Of a stretch of 64,000 nt of DNA, positions 25,113 to 34,730 are shown piece by piece (position 1 is the first letter of the stretch; each line of letters opens with the position of its first letter). This DNA is from DTPU01 sp963827855. GTDB lineage: Bacteria > Planctomycetota > Phycisphaerae > Sedimentisphaerales > Anaerobacaceae. Where the stretch lies: NCBI GenBank assembly GCA_963827855.1, contig CAWHBY010000004.1, positions 124,001 to 188,000 on the forward strand. The letters are read 5' to 3'. The position numbers were made by a program, and so were the translations under genes. The notes beneath the pieces were generated by a model. The model worked only from the letters and a program-made list of their open reading frames with translations, did not search any database and was not told where the DNA came from.

Positions 25113-26495
25113 CTACTTCCAGGCTGCGGCGACCGCTGCGGCGATCTGCCTGTGGATGTCCCGGTCCAGGGGATCGGGCAGCAGGTGTCCTTCGGGCGCG
25201 AGGCTGGCGATCTTCCTAGCTGCTGCCACTTTCATCTCCATCGTAATGTCCGTAGCCCGCACGTCTAGTGCGCCCCTGAACAGGGCGGGATACGCCAGCG
25301 CGTTGTTGACATCTCGGCCGTCGAGGGCAATGGCCGCGCCTGCAGCCAGGGCCTCGTCCGTTGTGATCTCGCCGACGGGATTGCCCAGGGGCATGACGAT
25401 GGCATTCTTGGCCATGGAACGCACCATGGCCTGGGTGACCATGTTGGGTTTGGAGAGCCCTATGAAGAGGTCCTTGCCCTTGAACGCTTCCGCAAGGGGG
25501 CACTTCTGATTGTTCTTGTTGGTCAGCTTGGCTATCTCTTCCTTGTAGGGATTCATGTTGGCGGTGCGGCCCCGATAGATGGGTCCCTGGCTGTCGTAGA
25601 GGACGATATCGCCCAGCCCGAAGTCCATCAGCATACGGGTGACCGCGATGCCCGCTGCGCCCGCACCCAGCATGACCGCAGAGCAGTCCTTCGCCTTGCG
25701 GCCGGTCTTTTGGAGGGCGTTGATCAGGGCTGCAAGCACCACGGTGGCCGTGCCGTGCTGGTCGTCGTGGAAGACCGGCATGTCGAGCCGGTCCTTGAGC
25801 CGCTGCTCGATCTCGAAGCACGAGGGCGCAGCGACATCCTCCAGTTGAATGGCCCCAAAGCTGGGGGCTATGGCCACGACCGTAGCGATGAACTCGTCCA
25901 CGTCCTTGGTTTCGAGCAGGATAGGCACGCCGCTGACCTGGACAAAGGCGGCCAGCAGGGCGGCCTTGCCCTCCATCACTGGAAGTCCGGCAAGGGGGCC
26001 GATGTCTCCCAGTCCCAGGATGGCCGTCCCATTGGTGATAATGGCGATCCGATCGCACAGGCCGGTCCATTCCCACGCGGACTTGGGATCCGCCTGAATC
26101 GCCTCGCAGACCTGGGCCACGCCGGGCGTGTAGAGCATCCTAATATCGGTCTGGTTGCGGATGGCCACCCGGCTGTGCATCTCGATGGAGCCCCGCCTGT
26201 GGATCTCCAGGATTTCATCTCGCACCTGAATGACTTCAGTGGTATTCAGGGCCTTGATCGCCGCGAGGACCCGGTCGAGTTGTTTCCTATCTGACAGATA
26301 CAGAGTGAAGTCACGAACTTGATGCCTGGGCTCCAGGGCTACCAGATTCACGGGCCCCAGGTGGACGCCGGCTCCGTCGATGGCCGAACAGATCCCGGCC
26401 AGGCCTCTGGGCTGGTCTTCGATCCTGCACCGCAGGGTCATCATGAAGCGGGCAGCGTATCGCTGCTGCCAGGTCGCTATCGTCGTCTCGTCCAC
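25113..26495 (-). CDS. NAD(P)-dependent malic enzyme with N-terminal ACT domain
   Basis: This 460-residue protein starts at GTG with GGAGG just upstream. An ACT domain covers roughly residues 15-90 (FMMTLRCRIEDQPRGLAGIC). The malic enzyme core has the catalytic Tyr in YTPGVAQVCEAI, the catalytic Lys in VMEGKAALLAAF, metal-binding acidic residues around FHDDQHGTATVV, and a Rossmann motif GAGAAGIAVTRML. It converts malate to pyruvate and CO2 with reduction of NAD(P). The ACT domain suggests control by a small metabolite. It is slightly shorter than many bacterial malic enzymes with extra domains and stands alone between convergent and divergent neighbours. Confidence 0.92.
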   Translation of the reverse strand: MDETTIATWQQRYAARFMMTLRCRIEDQPRGLAGICSAIDGAGVHLGPVNLVALEPRHQVRDFTLYLSDRKQLDRVLAAIKALNTTEVIQVRDEILEIHRRGSIEMHSRVAIRNQTDIRMLYTPGVAQVCEAIQADPKSAWEWTGLCDRIAIITNGTAILGLGDIGPLAGLPVMEGKAALLAAFVQVSGVPILLETKDVDEFIATVVAIAPSFGAIQLEDVAAPSCFEIEQRLKDRLDMPVFHDDQHGTATVVLAALINALQKTGRKAKDCSAVMLGAGAAGIAVTRMLMDFGLGDIVLYDSQGPIYRGRTANMNPYKEEIAKLTNKNNQKCPLAEAFKGKDLFIGLSKPNMVTQAMVRSMAKNAIVMPLGNPVGEITTDEALAAGAAIALDGRDVNNALAYPALFRGALDVRATDITMEMKVAAARKIASLAPEGHLLPDPLDRDIHRQIAAAVAAAWK

Positions 26496-26616
26496 GGGTC
26501 CTCCATATCATGAATGGCCTTCGTTTGTTGTGCATCGCGAAGTCACAATGCTAGTGGCGCCGGGAGGATATGTCAATGCCGCGGACCGGCCAAATCCTGC
26601 CCACCCGCGGCGATTC

Positions 26617-26645
26617 TTGACTTGATATCGCCCTGGTGCTATAAT
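26617..26645 (+). promoter_or_regulatory. Near-consensus sigma-70 promoter
   Basis: TTGACT (26617-26622), a 17-base spacer and TATAAT (26640-26645) are present, with TG two bases ahead of the -10 hexamer. Predicted transcription start is near 26652, giving a 5' UTR of about 120 bases before the repeat-protein gene at 26774. Confidence 0.7.
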
Positions 26646-26773
26646 AGACACCTAACATTGGAGGCGACCGTGGGGGTGGGGGTCAACACGGAGGGCGACT
26701 TCGATTCCATCGGTCTGGGCAGGTATCCTATGCTGAGGGCCACGTGCGGCCCGTCATTAGAGGAGGCAGATCG

Positions 26774-29700
26774 ATGAGAAGATGCATGCTCGTGGTGTTG
26801 ACCGTGGTGGGAGCCCTCGCGGGAACGGCGATCGCCGAGGACCCTGTTTACTTCGCGGATGCCAAGTGCAAGGAACTCGTGGAAACGACGCTGGGCAAGA
26901 AGGATCCCACGCCCACAGATATGCTGGGCTTGATCTGGTTCGAGAGCGAGGATAGTCCGGGGATCGTCAGCCTGAAGGGTCTCGAGTACGCGAAGAATCT
27001 CAGGTGGATCAACCTGCACGCCAACTGGGTGCTCAGCGACATATCTGCCCTGGCTGGACTGACACAATTGGAGACTGTGGAGTTTGGCCACAACTCCATC
27101 AAGGACATGTCGGCTCTGGCGGGCCCAACGAGGGTCAAGTTCTGGCTGAAGGTCGACGCCAATCCGCTCAATGAGGATGCCTACTGCATCCACCTGCCGC
27201 AGATCCAGGCCAATAATGTGGGCATTGAGCTGGAGTATGACATCAATGGGAATCCCCCGCGGGGAGTGGCGGCATCGGACGGGGCCTACCCAGACAAGGT
27301 GCACGTCACTTGGGATGCTCTCTGCGTCGGCCCGCTTGCGGCGGCTCACCCATTCTACTACAGAGTTTCCCGTTCTGATTCCCAAGAGGGGCCCAAGACG
27401 TTCATCAGCGACTGGATGATAGGGACGAATCTCGATGATACATCTGCCGTGTCTGGAACTCGCTACTGGTACTGGGTCACCCAGAGTGAAAGCTACGACT
27501 ACCTCCAGGGTGACCAGGGCTACGCGGGAGGACCGACGATGCGTACACTCACGGTCAGCTCGGCGGCAGGGGGCACCGTGGGACTGCCGGGCGTCGGGGC
27601 TTTTCAGTATGATCAGGGCGCAACCGTCTCTGCGTCTGCGACTGCTGCATCGAATTACCACTTTGTGAACTGGACGGGCACCGCGGTGACAGCCGGCAAG
27701 GTGGCCAACGCCAGTGCCTCCAGTACGACAGTGACGATGGATGGCGATTACACGCTGCAGGCCAACTTCGCCATCGACCAACGGACCCTGACCGTCAGCG
27801 CAGGCGCTGGGGGTACGGTCAGTGCACCGGGCGTGGGCAGCTTTCAGTATGGCCACGGTACATCGGTCTCTGTGGCTGCGACTGCTGCATCGAATTACCA
27901 CTTTGTGAACTGGACCGGCACTGCGGTGACAGCCGGCAGGGTGGCCAACGCCAGTGCCTCCAGTACGACGGTGACGATGGATGGCGATTACACGCTGCAG
28001 GCCAACTTCGCCATCGACCAACGGACCCTGACCGTCAGTGCAGGCGCTGGGGGTACAGTGAGTGCCCCTGGCGTGGGCAGCTTCCAGTATGGCTACGGTA
28101 CATCGGTCTCTGTGGCTGCGTCTGCCGCATCGAACTACCACTTTGTGAACTGGACCGGTAGTGCGGTGACTGCGGGCAAGGTGGCGAGCACCAGCTCGGT
28201 GAGTACAACAGTGACGATGGACGGCGATTACACGCTGCAGGCCAACTTCGCCATCGACCAACGGACCCTGACCGTCAGCGCAGGCGCTGGGGGTACGGTC
28301 AGTGCACCGGGCGTGGGCAGCTTTCAGTATGGCCACGGTACATCGGTCTCTGTGGCTGCGACTGCCGCATCGAACTACCACTTTGTGAACTGGACCGGTA
28401 GTGCGGTGACTGCGGGCAAGGTGGCGAGCGCCAGTGCCTCCAGTACAACAGTGACGATGGACGGCGATTACACGCTGCAGGCCAACTTCGCCATCGACCA
28501 GCGGACCCTGACCGTCGGCGCAGGCGCTGGGGGCACGGTCAGTGCACCGGGCGTGGGCAGTTTTCAGTATGGCCACGGTACATCGGTCTCTGTGGCTGCG
28601 ACTGCTGCATCGAATTACCACTTTGTGAACTGGACCGGTAGTGCGGTGACTGCGGGCAAGGTGGCGAGCGCCAGTGCCTCCAGTACGACAGTGACGATGG
28701 ATGGCGATTACACGCTGCAGGCCAACTTTGCTGCAGACCAACGGACCCTGACCGTCATCGCGGGTGCTGGGGGTACAGTGAGTGCCCCTGGCGTGGGCAG
28801 CTTCCAGTATGGCTACGGTACATCGGTCTCTGTGGCTGCGACTGCTGCATCGAACTACCACTTTGTGAACTGGACGGGCACCGCGGTGACTGCGGGCAAG
28901 GTGGCGAGCGCCAGCTCGGTGAGCACAACGGTGACGATGGATGGCGATTACACGCTCCAGGCCAACTTCGCCATCGACCAACGGACCCTGACCGTCAGCG
29001 CAGGCGCTGGGGGTACAGTCAGTGCGCCGGGCGTGGGCAGTCTTCAGTATGGCCATGGTACATCGGTCTCTGTAGCTGCGACTGCTGCATCGAACTACCA
29101 TTTTGTGAACTGGACCGGTAGTGCGGTGACTGCGGGCAAGGTGGCGAGCGCCAGTGCCTCCAGTACGACGGTGACGATGGACGGCGATTACACGCTCCAG
29201 GCGAACTTCGCCATCGACCAACGGACCCTGACCGTCAGCGCAGGCGCTGGGGGCACGGTCAGTGCACCGGGCGTGGGCAGTCTTCAGTATGGCCATGGTA
29301 CATCGGTCTCTGTAGCTGCGACTGCTGCATCGAACTACCATTTTGTGAACTGGACCGGCAGTGCGGTGACTGCGGGCAAAGTGGCGAGCGCCAGCTCGGT
29401 GAGTACAACAGTGACGATGGACGGCGATTACACGCTGCAGGCCAACTTTGTTGCAGAACAACGGACCCTGACCGTCAGCGCGGGTGCTGGGGGTACAGTG
29501 AGTGCCCCTGGCGTGGGCAGCTTCCAATATGGCCACGGTACATCGGTCTCTGTGGTTGCGACTGCCCCATCGGATTACCACTTTGTGAACTGGACCGGTA
29601 GTGCGGTGACTGCGGGCAAGGTGGCGAGCGCCAGTGCCTCCAGTACGACAGTGACGATGGATGGCGATTACACCCTGCGGGCCAATTTCGCCATCGACCA

Positions 29701-31168
29701 ACGGACCCTGACCGTCAGCGCAGGGGCTGGGGGTACGGTCAGTGCACCGGGCGTGGGCGCCTTCCAGTACGACCACGGCGCAGTAGTCTCTGTGGCTGCG
29801 ACTGCCGCATCGAACTACCACTTTGTGAACTGGACCGGTAGTGCGGTGACGGCCGGCAAGGTGGCTGACCCGGCTGTGGCGAGCACTATGGTGACGACGG
29901 ACGGGAACTACACGCTGCGGGCCAATTTCGAGATGACTCGGTACACGCTCACGATCACGTCCACTGTCGGTGGGTCTGTGGTCATGCCTGCCGATGGCGT
30001 GGGGTCCTATACCTATGCTTCCGGGGAGCTCGTGTGGATCTCGGCGACTGCCAATCCTCTGTTCACGTTTGTGGGCTGGAGAGGCGGATTCTACGCCAAT
30101 GAGAGCCAGGCATCCATCACGATGACCGGTGACATGACCGTCGAGGCCCATTTCGAGAGCCTTCTGGACACGATCTACGTCGATGATGACGCGCCCAGCG
30201 ACCTGGGACCAGGCGATGCTAACGTGAGCGACCTGAATCAGAATGGCACCCCCTCGCATCCCCTGGACGGCATCCAGAAGGCCATCGCGGTCGCCAAGAA
30301 GGGGGCGAGGATCGTGATCCAGCCTGGAACCTATCTGGAGACCATCGACCTCCTGGGCAAGAGCATCGAGCTGGACGGCCTGAGCTGCAGTGACGGCATC
30401 ATCGGGTCCTTCCCCGTGATCAATGGCCAGCGCAAGGGTACGGTCGTGACGTGCACCCAGGGGGAGGATCCGAACTGCGTGCTCAGCGGGCTGGTGATCA
30501 CAGGCGGCCGGGGCCGCGTGGCGGGTGGCATCGTATGTTCAGGCAGCAGTCCGAGCTTCGTGAACTGCCTGATCGTGGGCAACCATCTGGCGGACCCGAA
30601 CGACGCCGGCTACATCGGGGGCAGCAGCAAGCAGGACTGCGTCAACGGTGGCGCGTTGTACTGCAAGGACAGTAACGCCACGTTCGTCAACTGCACGATA
30701 TCGGGCAACTGGGGCGTCTCGGGCGGTCCGGCCCTTGGCTTCAAGGACAGCCGTGCTACGATAGCCAACTCGATCGTGTGGGGCAATGGACCTGCGGGGA
30801 TCGTTGCACAGGGCACCAAGCAGCCCGTCGTGACCTACACCGACGTCACAGGTGGTGCGGTGGGCACGGGCAACCTGAATAAGGACCCCCTGTTTGCACT
30901 GCCTGGATTCTGGGCGAGTGCCAAGGATCTGACGAAAGTCGTGGAAGGGACCGATCCTGCGGCTGTCTGGGTGAAGGGCGACTATCATCTGCGGTCCCAG
31001 GCCGGTCGTTGGGATCCGGTCCTCGGCTGGGTCAAGGATTCGGCGACGAGTCCATGCATCGATGCGGGCGATCCTGCTTCGCCGATAGGACAGGAGCCTA
31101 AGCCCAATGGCCTCCGCGTCAACATGGGCGCCTATGGCGGCACCTGTCAGGAAAGCCTATCGAAGTAG
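26774..31168 (+). CDS. Giant secreted protein: LRR, eleven InlB-like repeats, beta-helix
   Basis: This has about 1,464 residues from ATG 26774, with AGGAGG eleven bases upstream and a signal peptide ending TAIA. Residues 60-130 are a short leucine-rich-repeat region (LEYAKNLRWINLHANWVLSD). An Ig/fibronectin-like segment follows. Eleven divergent InlB B-type repeats span about 257-1120, ten of them nearly identical 80-residue units with YHFVNWTG and TTVTMDGDYTLQANF. The C-terminus is a right-handed parallel beta-helix (TIYVDDDAPSD, DGIQKAIAVAKKGARIVI) ending in the planctomycete MGAYGGT motif. It is probably a surface adhesin or polysaccharide-binding protein. No catalytic residues can be named. 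Confidence 0.85.
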   Translation: MRRCMLVVLTVVGALAGTAIAEDPVYFADAKCKELVETTLGKKDPTPTDMLGLIWFESEDSPGIVSLKGLEYAKNLRWINLHANWVLSDISALAGLTQLETVEFGHNSIKDMSALAGPTRVKFWLKVDANPLNEDAYCIHLPQIQANNVGIELEYDINGNPPRGVAASDGAYPDKVHVTWDALCVGPLAAAHPFYYRVSRSDSQEGPKTFISDWMIGTNLDDTSAVSGTRYWYWVTQSESYDYLQGDQGYAGGPTMRTLTVSSAAGGTVGLPGVGAFQYDQGATVSASATAASNYHFVNWTGTAVTAGKVANASASSTTVTMDGDYTLQANFAIDQRTLTVSAGAGGTVSAPGVGSFQYGHGTSVSVAATAASNYHFVNWTGTAVTAGRVANASASSTTVTMDGDYTLQANFAIDQRTLTVSAGAGGTVSAPGVGSFQYGYGTSVSVAASAASNYHFVNWTGSAVTAGKVASTSSVSTTVTMDGDYTLQANFAIDQRTLTVSAGAGGTVSAPGVGSFQYGHGTSVSVAATAASNYHFVNWTGSAVTAGKVASASASSTTVTMDGDYTLQANFAIDQRTLTVGAGAGGTVSAPGVGSFQYGHGTSVSVAATAASNYHFVNWTGSAVTAGKVASASASSTTVTMDGDYTLQANFAADQRTLTVIAGAGGTVSAPGVGSFQYGYGTSVSVAATAASNYHFVNWTGTAVTAGKVASASSVSTTVTMDGDYTLQANFAIDQRTLTVSAGAGGTVSAPGVGSLQYGHGTSVSVAATAASNYHFVNWTGSAVTAGKVASASASSTTVTMDGDYTLQANFAIDQRTLTVSAGAGGTVSAPGVGSLQYGHGTSVSVAATAASNYHFVNWTGSAVTAGKVASASSVSTTVTMDGDYTLQANFVAEQRTLTVSAGAGGTVSAPGVGSFQYGHGTSVSVVATAPSDYHFVNWTGSAVTAGKVASASASSTTVTMDGDYTLRANFAIDQRTLTVSAGAGGTVSAPGVGAFQYDHGAVVSVAATAASNYHFVNWTGSAVTAGKVADPAVASTMVTTDGNYTLRANFEMTRYTLTITSTVGGSVVMPADGVGSYTYASGELVWISATANPLFTFVGWRGGFYANESQASITMTGDMTVEAHFESLLDTIYVDDDAPSDLGPGDANVSDLNQNGTPSHPLDGIQKAIAVAKKGARIVIQPGTYLETIDLLGKSIELDGLSCSDGIIGSFPVINGQRKGTVVTCTQGEDPNCVLSGLVITGGRGRVAGGIVCSGSSPSFVNCLIVGNHLADPNDAGYIGGSSKQDCVNGGALYCKDSNATFVNCTISGNWGVSGGPALGFKDSRATIANSIVWGNGPAGIVAQGTKQPVVTYTDVTGGAVGTGNLNKDPLFALPGFWASAKDLTKVVEGTDPAAVWVKGDYHLRSQAGRWDPVLGWVKDSATSPCIDAGDPASPIGQEPKPNGLRVNMGAYGGTCQESLSK
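27542..30159 (+). repeat. Tandem 240-bp repeat array inside the giant secreted protein
   Basis: Units start at 27542 and every 240 bases through 29702; the tenth is 237 bases, and a divergent eleventh runs from 29939 to about 30159. Units alternate between two internal forms ending in ASASS or SSVS, and some neighbouring units share long identical stretches, showing recent duplication and block exchange. Confidence 0.95.
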
Positions 31169-31215
31169 GTGTTGGCTCCCAGGTTGTAGGTTGTAGCCAG
31201 GTTTTGGGGATTCAG

Positions 31216-31250
31216 GGCCAGGGGCTGGTATTCCGGCCCCTGGCCTCTTG
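31216..31250 (+). terminator. Terminator hairpin after the giant repeat-protein gene
   Basis: GGCCAGGGGC (31216-31225) pairs perfectly with GCCCCTGGCC (31236-31245) around a ten-base loop. A T-rich run TCTTGCTTCTT follows. Confidence 0.6.
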
Positions 31251-31306
31251 CTTCTTACCAGGGCAATCGCAAAGTCGGCCTGCCTGGGAAGCGTCTTTGG
31301 CTTCTT

Positions 31307-31343
31307 GCCGCGAATAACGCCAATGCACGCGAATGCTGGCGCG
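31307..31343 (+). repeat. Dispersed CGCGAAT triple repeat, copy 1
   Basis: GCCGCGAATAACGCCAATGC followed by ACGCGAATGCTGGCGCG has the ATTCGCG-type core three times at about 11-base spacing. Related copies are at 31550-31600 (inverted) and 40211-40275. Confidence 0.6.
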
Positions 31344-31549
31344 TGGGCGTGGGTGTTGGCCATACTCGTAGCTCCGCCGCCCGATCCACGGCTTCGCCGT
31401 GCCTCGGCGACTGTGTCGCCGAGGGCGGCCTCCGGAATGGGCCGCTTTTCCAGGCAAGCCTGGAACGCGTCCCCTTCCTCGGCCTCGATCTGGCGGCTTG
31501 GGCTGTGGGCGATGCTCCGTCCCACTCAAACCTGTCAACCCGGCGACAG

Positions 31550-31600
31550 CCATTCGCGTCTATTCGCGTTCATTCGCGGCAAAGAACTCCTTCAGTTCTC
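31550..31600 (-). repeat. Dispersed CGCGAAT triple repeat, copy 2
   Basis: Read on the minus strand this matches the copy at 40211-40275, including the adjacent GAACTGAAGGAGTT stretch. The shared flank shows that the unit is longer than the triple CGCGAAT core. Confidence 0.6.
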
Positions 31601-31724
31601 TTCCTGCACGTACAGGAGGGACTTTGCGTTTGCCCTGTACTTCTCACTGCTCTTTATTGACAACGCAGCTCTGCATGCATATACTCCCTGTCGATTTGGC
31701 TCTTTTACAGTTGAATGATACCCA

Positions 31725-31912
31725 TTTCAGGTCCCGGCCAGGAGCACGGGATAGCCAATAGGGAACGCGGTTGAAATCCGCGACGGTCGCGCCGCTGTGA
31801 GCGTCTGATCCGACCCAGGTCGGAAGTCCGTCAGGTGATAGGCCACTGTCCGCAAGCGGATGGGAAGGCACCTCCGGTAAGACGCAAGTCAGAAAACCTG
31901 CCTGAGACAGGA
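31725..31912 (+). ncRNA. Cobalamin (B12) riboswitch aptamer
   Basis: The conserved cobalamin-aptamer blocks appear in order: ATAGGGAACGCGGTTGAAATCC, split here as ATAGGGAACG then CGGTTGAAATCCGCG; the core GCCGCTGTGA; a peripheral stem with AGTCCG; and the closing CAAGTCAGAAAACCTGCCTG. These match the B12-box riboswitch family (RF00174). An intrinsic terminator lies about 100 bases downstream and the next gene starts at 32090, so B12 binding likely attenuates transcription. Ends are approximate. Confidence 0.9.
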
Positions 31913-32013
31913 GAGCATGGACATTGTTCCCGCGGTTTGGAACGAGGTGCATCCAGGATTGGCAGGTCGTCGTTGGTTTGAGGCCGATCAGTCCGGTGAC
32001 AGGTGGCATATGG

Positions 32014-32050
32014 AGCCGCCGTTCCTCTCGTGGGAACGGCGGCTTTTTTT
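32014..32050 (+). terminator. Attenuator terminator of the B12 riboswitch
   Basis: AGCCGCCGTTCC (32014-32025) pairs perfectly with GGAACGGCGGCT (32033-32044) around TCTCGTG, followed by a run of seven T. It lies between the aptamer and the start codon at 32090, the expected position for an expression platform. Confidence 0.85.
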
Positions 32051-32089
32051 GTGCCCCCGCGTCAGAGGCACGGAAGGGAGTGAAGGGAC

Positions 32090-33856
32090 ATGGCCAGGTG
32101 GTGGTTTGGGGTGATGGCAGGCGTTTCGGTATGGACCTCAGGTGTCATCGCGGGGGTCATTACATGTGAGGATCAGTTGCTCAGGCCCGAGTCCTACTGG
32201 AACGGGGCAGACGAAAGCGGGGGATTCGCCAGCGGACGGGCATTCTTCAAGAACACCTATACGGTATATCCTGGTGGGTTCGGCTTCTGGGACGGGTTTG
32301 CGTGCTCCAATCGCACGGCCGGATCGACGGAAGGACTGGACGGCCAGTACACCGCCATCTGCGGCAAAGGGCAGGGCGGATCTGTCAACTACGCCGTCGG
32401 GTACGTCGGATGGACGTCCCCTCCTGCCGTGATCCTGGATAGTCCCAGCCTGGTCAAGGGCTGTACTGTCACCAACGTCTGCTATCCGTACTACGCGATG
32501 CTCAAGGGAGACGCCTTCAGCAAGAAGTTCGGGGGCGCCACGGGCCGTGATCCTGACTGGTTGCTTCTGACTATCACGGGCAGGGATGGCCAGGGTAACA
32601 AGACCGGAGAGATTGGGTTTTTCCTGGCGGACTACCGCCCTGAGGACAGCAGCCGGGACGTCCTTGTCGACGACTGGGCCTGGGTGGACCTGCGGCCTCT
32701 CGGTCAGGTCAAGGCCCTGGAGTTTTCGCTCAGCTCCAGTGATATGGGGGCCTTCGGCATGAATACGCCTGGCTACTTTGCGATGGACACCCTTGTACTG
32801 CAGGGGTTGGCTGATCCGGATGTGGGGATCTCGGCGTACGTCGATCCGGGCACCTGCAGGCCGGTGGGTCCCGGGGAGCCCGGGGTGGTCGCGCATCCCG
32901 CATTCAGGGGCTGGGCCACACAGGTAGTGCGGTACGAGCCCTCGGACGCCCAGTGGTTGGCGCCAGGCCAGGTCGACGACCCCAACAGGGCCTTGGGGCC
33001 GGCGACTGGAGATCCGCTGGATGTGGTCAGCCTCGGTGAGCTGGACGCGGACGAGATCGCCTCGCACCAGGCCCCTGGATCAATCACCCTGGCTTTTGGT
33101 GATCCGAACGATCCGCACGATGCAAGGCACATCCGCAATGGGCCTGGACTGGACCTGGCTGTCTTTGAGAATGGCTTCGCTTCCCTCGTGGATACGGTGG
33201 CAGGCTCTGTGTCCGGCCAGATGCTGGCGGAGCTCGGCATCGTGGAGGTCTCGACCAACGGCAGCGACTTCGCGAGGCTGCCCGGCCTGTCGCTCACGGA
33301 CCGGCAGACGGGGGCCTATGGCACGATCGACGTCGGCAAGGTGCACAATCTCGCAGGCAGGCATCGCAACGGGTACGGCCTGTGTATGGGCACTGGCTTC
33401 GACCTCCAAGACCTCGAAGGGGATCCCTTGGTGGCGGACGGCCTGGTGGATCTCCAAGACATACGGTTTGTACGCATCGTGGATATCCCGGGCAGCGGTG
33501 ACTTCCTCGACCAGGCCACTGAGTACATCGATCCGTGCTCTGGACCTGCGTGGACCTGCTATGACCACTGCCACCCGATCTTCGACCAATGGCCCACCTG
33601 GGGCTCGGGCGGGTTCGACCTGGAGGCGGTCGGCGTGCTTCATCCGCAACGCTATGCTGCGGATGTCAACCTCGACGGCACTGTGGACGTCTCGGATTTC
33701 GCCTTGTTGGCGTCGTGCTGGAAGACGCGGTTTGGTCAGCAAGGCTGGATCGCGAGGGCGGATCTGACCGCTGACCTTGTGGTGGACTGTCAGGACGTGG
33801 CCCTGATGGCAGGCCAATGGCTGGAGATCGAATCCTGGCGGGGCAGCCGCAACTAA
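32090..33856 (+). CDS. Secreted DUF4465 protein with surface domain and dockerin, under B12 riboswitch
   Basis: This 588-residue protein has a signal peptide at the N-terminus. Residues about 25-240 fit DUF4465 (FFKNTYTVYPGGFGFWDGFA, FGGATGRDPDWLLLTITG, FFLADYRPED, SSDMGAFGMNTPGYFAMDTL). A second module (GPGLDLAVFENGF, VHNLAGRH, DIRFVRIVDIPG, SGGFDLEAVGVLHPQ) is a cell-surface domain I recall often near B12 riboswitches. The end is a dockerin pair (ADVNLDGTVDVSDFALLASC and ADLTADLVVDCQDVALMAGQ). The riboswitch implies expression when B12 is scarce, hence a likely role in cobalamin capture. Its stop overlaps the next start as TAATG. Confidence 0.85.
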   Translation: MARWWFGVMAGVSVWTSGVIAGVITCEDQLLRPESYWNGADESGGFASGRAFFKNTYTVYPGGFGFWDGFACSNRTAGSTEGLDGQYTAICGKGQGGSVNYAVGYVGWTSPPAVILDSPSLVKGCTVTNVCYPYYAMLKGDAFSKKFGGATGRDPDWLLLTITGRDGQGNKTGEIGFFLADYRPEDSSRDVLVDDWAWVDLRPLGQVKALEFSLSSSDMGAFGMNTPGYFAMDTLVLQGLADPDVGISAYVDPGTCRPVGPGEPGVVAHPAFRGWATQVVRYEPSDAQWLAPGQVDDPNRALGPATGDPLDVVSLGELDADEIASHQAPGSITLAFGDPNDPHDARHIRNGPGLDLAVFENGFASLVDTVAGSVSGQMLAELGIVEVSTNGSDFARLPGLSLTDRQTGAYGTIDVGKVHNLAGRHRNGYGLCMGTGFDLQDLEGDPLVADGLVDLQDIRFVRIVDIPGSGDFLDQATEYIDPCSGPAWTCYDHCHPIFDQWPTWGSGGFDLEAVGVLHPQRYAADVNLDGTVDVSDFALLASCWKTRFGQQGWIARADLTADLVVDCQDVALMAGQWLEIESWRGSRN

Positions 33857-34728
33857 TGGACATGGGATCGGGTAGCATGGAATCCGGAAGCCAGAAGCCA
33901 GTATCCAAGAGAGGGAGGATCAGAGCTCGCCGGGCCTTCAGCCTGATCGAGCTGCTGGTGGTCTTGGCTGTGATTGCGCTGACGTGCAGCATCCTGATGC
34001 CTGCCTTGGGCGTTGTGCGGTCGCGGGCCCGGTCTGCGGTGTGCGGCAACAACCTTCGCCAACTGGTCCTGGCCAACAGCGGATACGCCACGGAGAACAG
34101 CGGCTTCTACGTCCAGGCTGCGGCGGATCTCTGGGACAATGCCGGCCGCCAGCGGTGGCACGGGGTCCGTGATCGCCTGGATGAGCCGTTTGACCCGGCC
34201 AAGGGGCCCTTAGCGCGGTACCTGGCGGACGGCACAATCAGGCAATGCCCTCAGAAGATCCACTTCCTGACAGGCAAGGCCTGGGCACAAGACTTCGAAC
34301 AAGGCTGTGGCGGCTACGGCTATAACATGGCCTATCTCGGAAGCCGCCTGTGGGACAGGGGCTGTGCCATAGCCGACCCGACCCTGGCCTACGTGAAGAC
34401 CACCCGGATGACCGAGGTGGCCAGGCCCTGCCAGACGTTGATGTTCGGGGATACTGCGATGTGTACGGATGGGAGCAACCTGATCGAGTATTCGTTTGCC
34501 GAGCCGCCCCATCCCGTTATGGCCGGGCAGGTCATCGAACAGGTGGAGATGTCGCCGTCGATCCACTTCCGTCACTCGCGTTCGACCAACGCGGGATGGT
34601 CGGATGGCCACGTGGATCGTCAGGTTATGGCCGGGTCAAAGGGTGAGAATGCCTACGGTGTGCGTTCTGCGAGCCTGTCTCTGGGTTGGTTCGAGCCTGA
34701 GGACAACAGCCTATTTGACCTCCACTAG
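33856..34728 (+). CDS. Type II pseudopilin-like protein with H-X9-DG motif
   Basis: This has 290 residues from ATG 33856, which shares its first base with the preceding TAA. The prepilin cleavage and methylation segment is RAFSLIELLVVLAVIALTC, followed by a helical stretch to about residue 60. The C-terminus has the planctomycete H-X9-DG motif (HSRSTNAGWSDGH). Such proteins are exported through a type II secretion or type IV pilus-like machine and are expanded in planctomycetes. Co-transcription with the B12-controlled dockerin gene suggests a role in presenting or exporting that protein; that link is inferred. Confidence 0.8.
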   Translation: MDMGSGSMESGSQKPVSKRGRIRARRAFSLIELLVVLAVIALTCSILMPALGVVRSRARSAVCGNNLRQLVLANSGYATENSGFYVQAAADLWDNAGRQRWHGVRDRLDEPFDPAKGPLARYLADGTIRQCPQKIHFLTGKAWAQDFEQGCGGYGYNMAYLGSRLWDRGCAIADPTLAYVKTTRMTEVARPCQTLMFGDTAMCTDGSNLIEYSFAEPPHPVMAGQVIEQVEMSPSIHFRHSRSTNAGWSDGHVDRQVMAGSKGENAYGVRSASLSLGWFEPEDNSLFDLH

Positions 34729-34730
34729 GG

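Noticed and set aside
26639..30259. A 1,206-codon open frame on the minus strand opposite the repeat array
   Set aside because: It exists because one 240-bp unit lacks stops in that frame and the array copies it ten times. It has no start context, is His/Arg-rich without domain character, and the plus-strand frame has signal peptide, promoter and known repeats.
31399..31761. Several frames of 105-156 codons upstream of the riboswitch
   Set aside because: They cross dispersed repeats and lack coherent protein composition.
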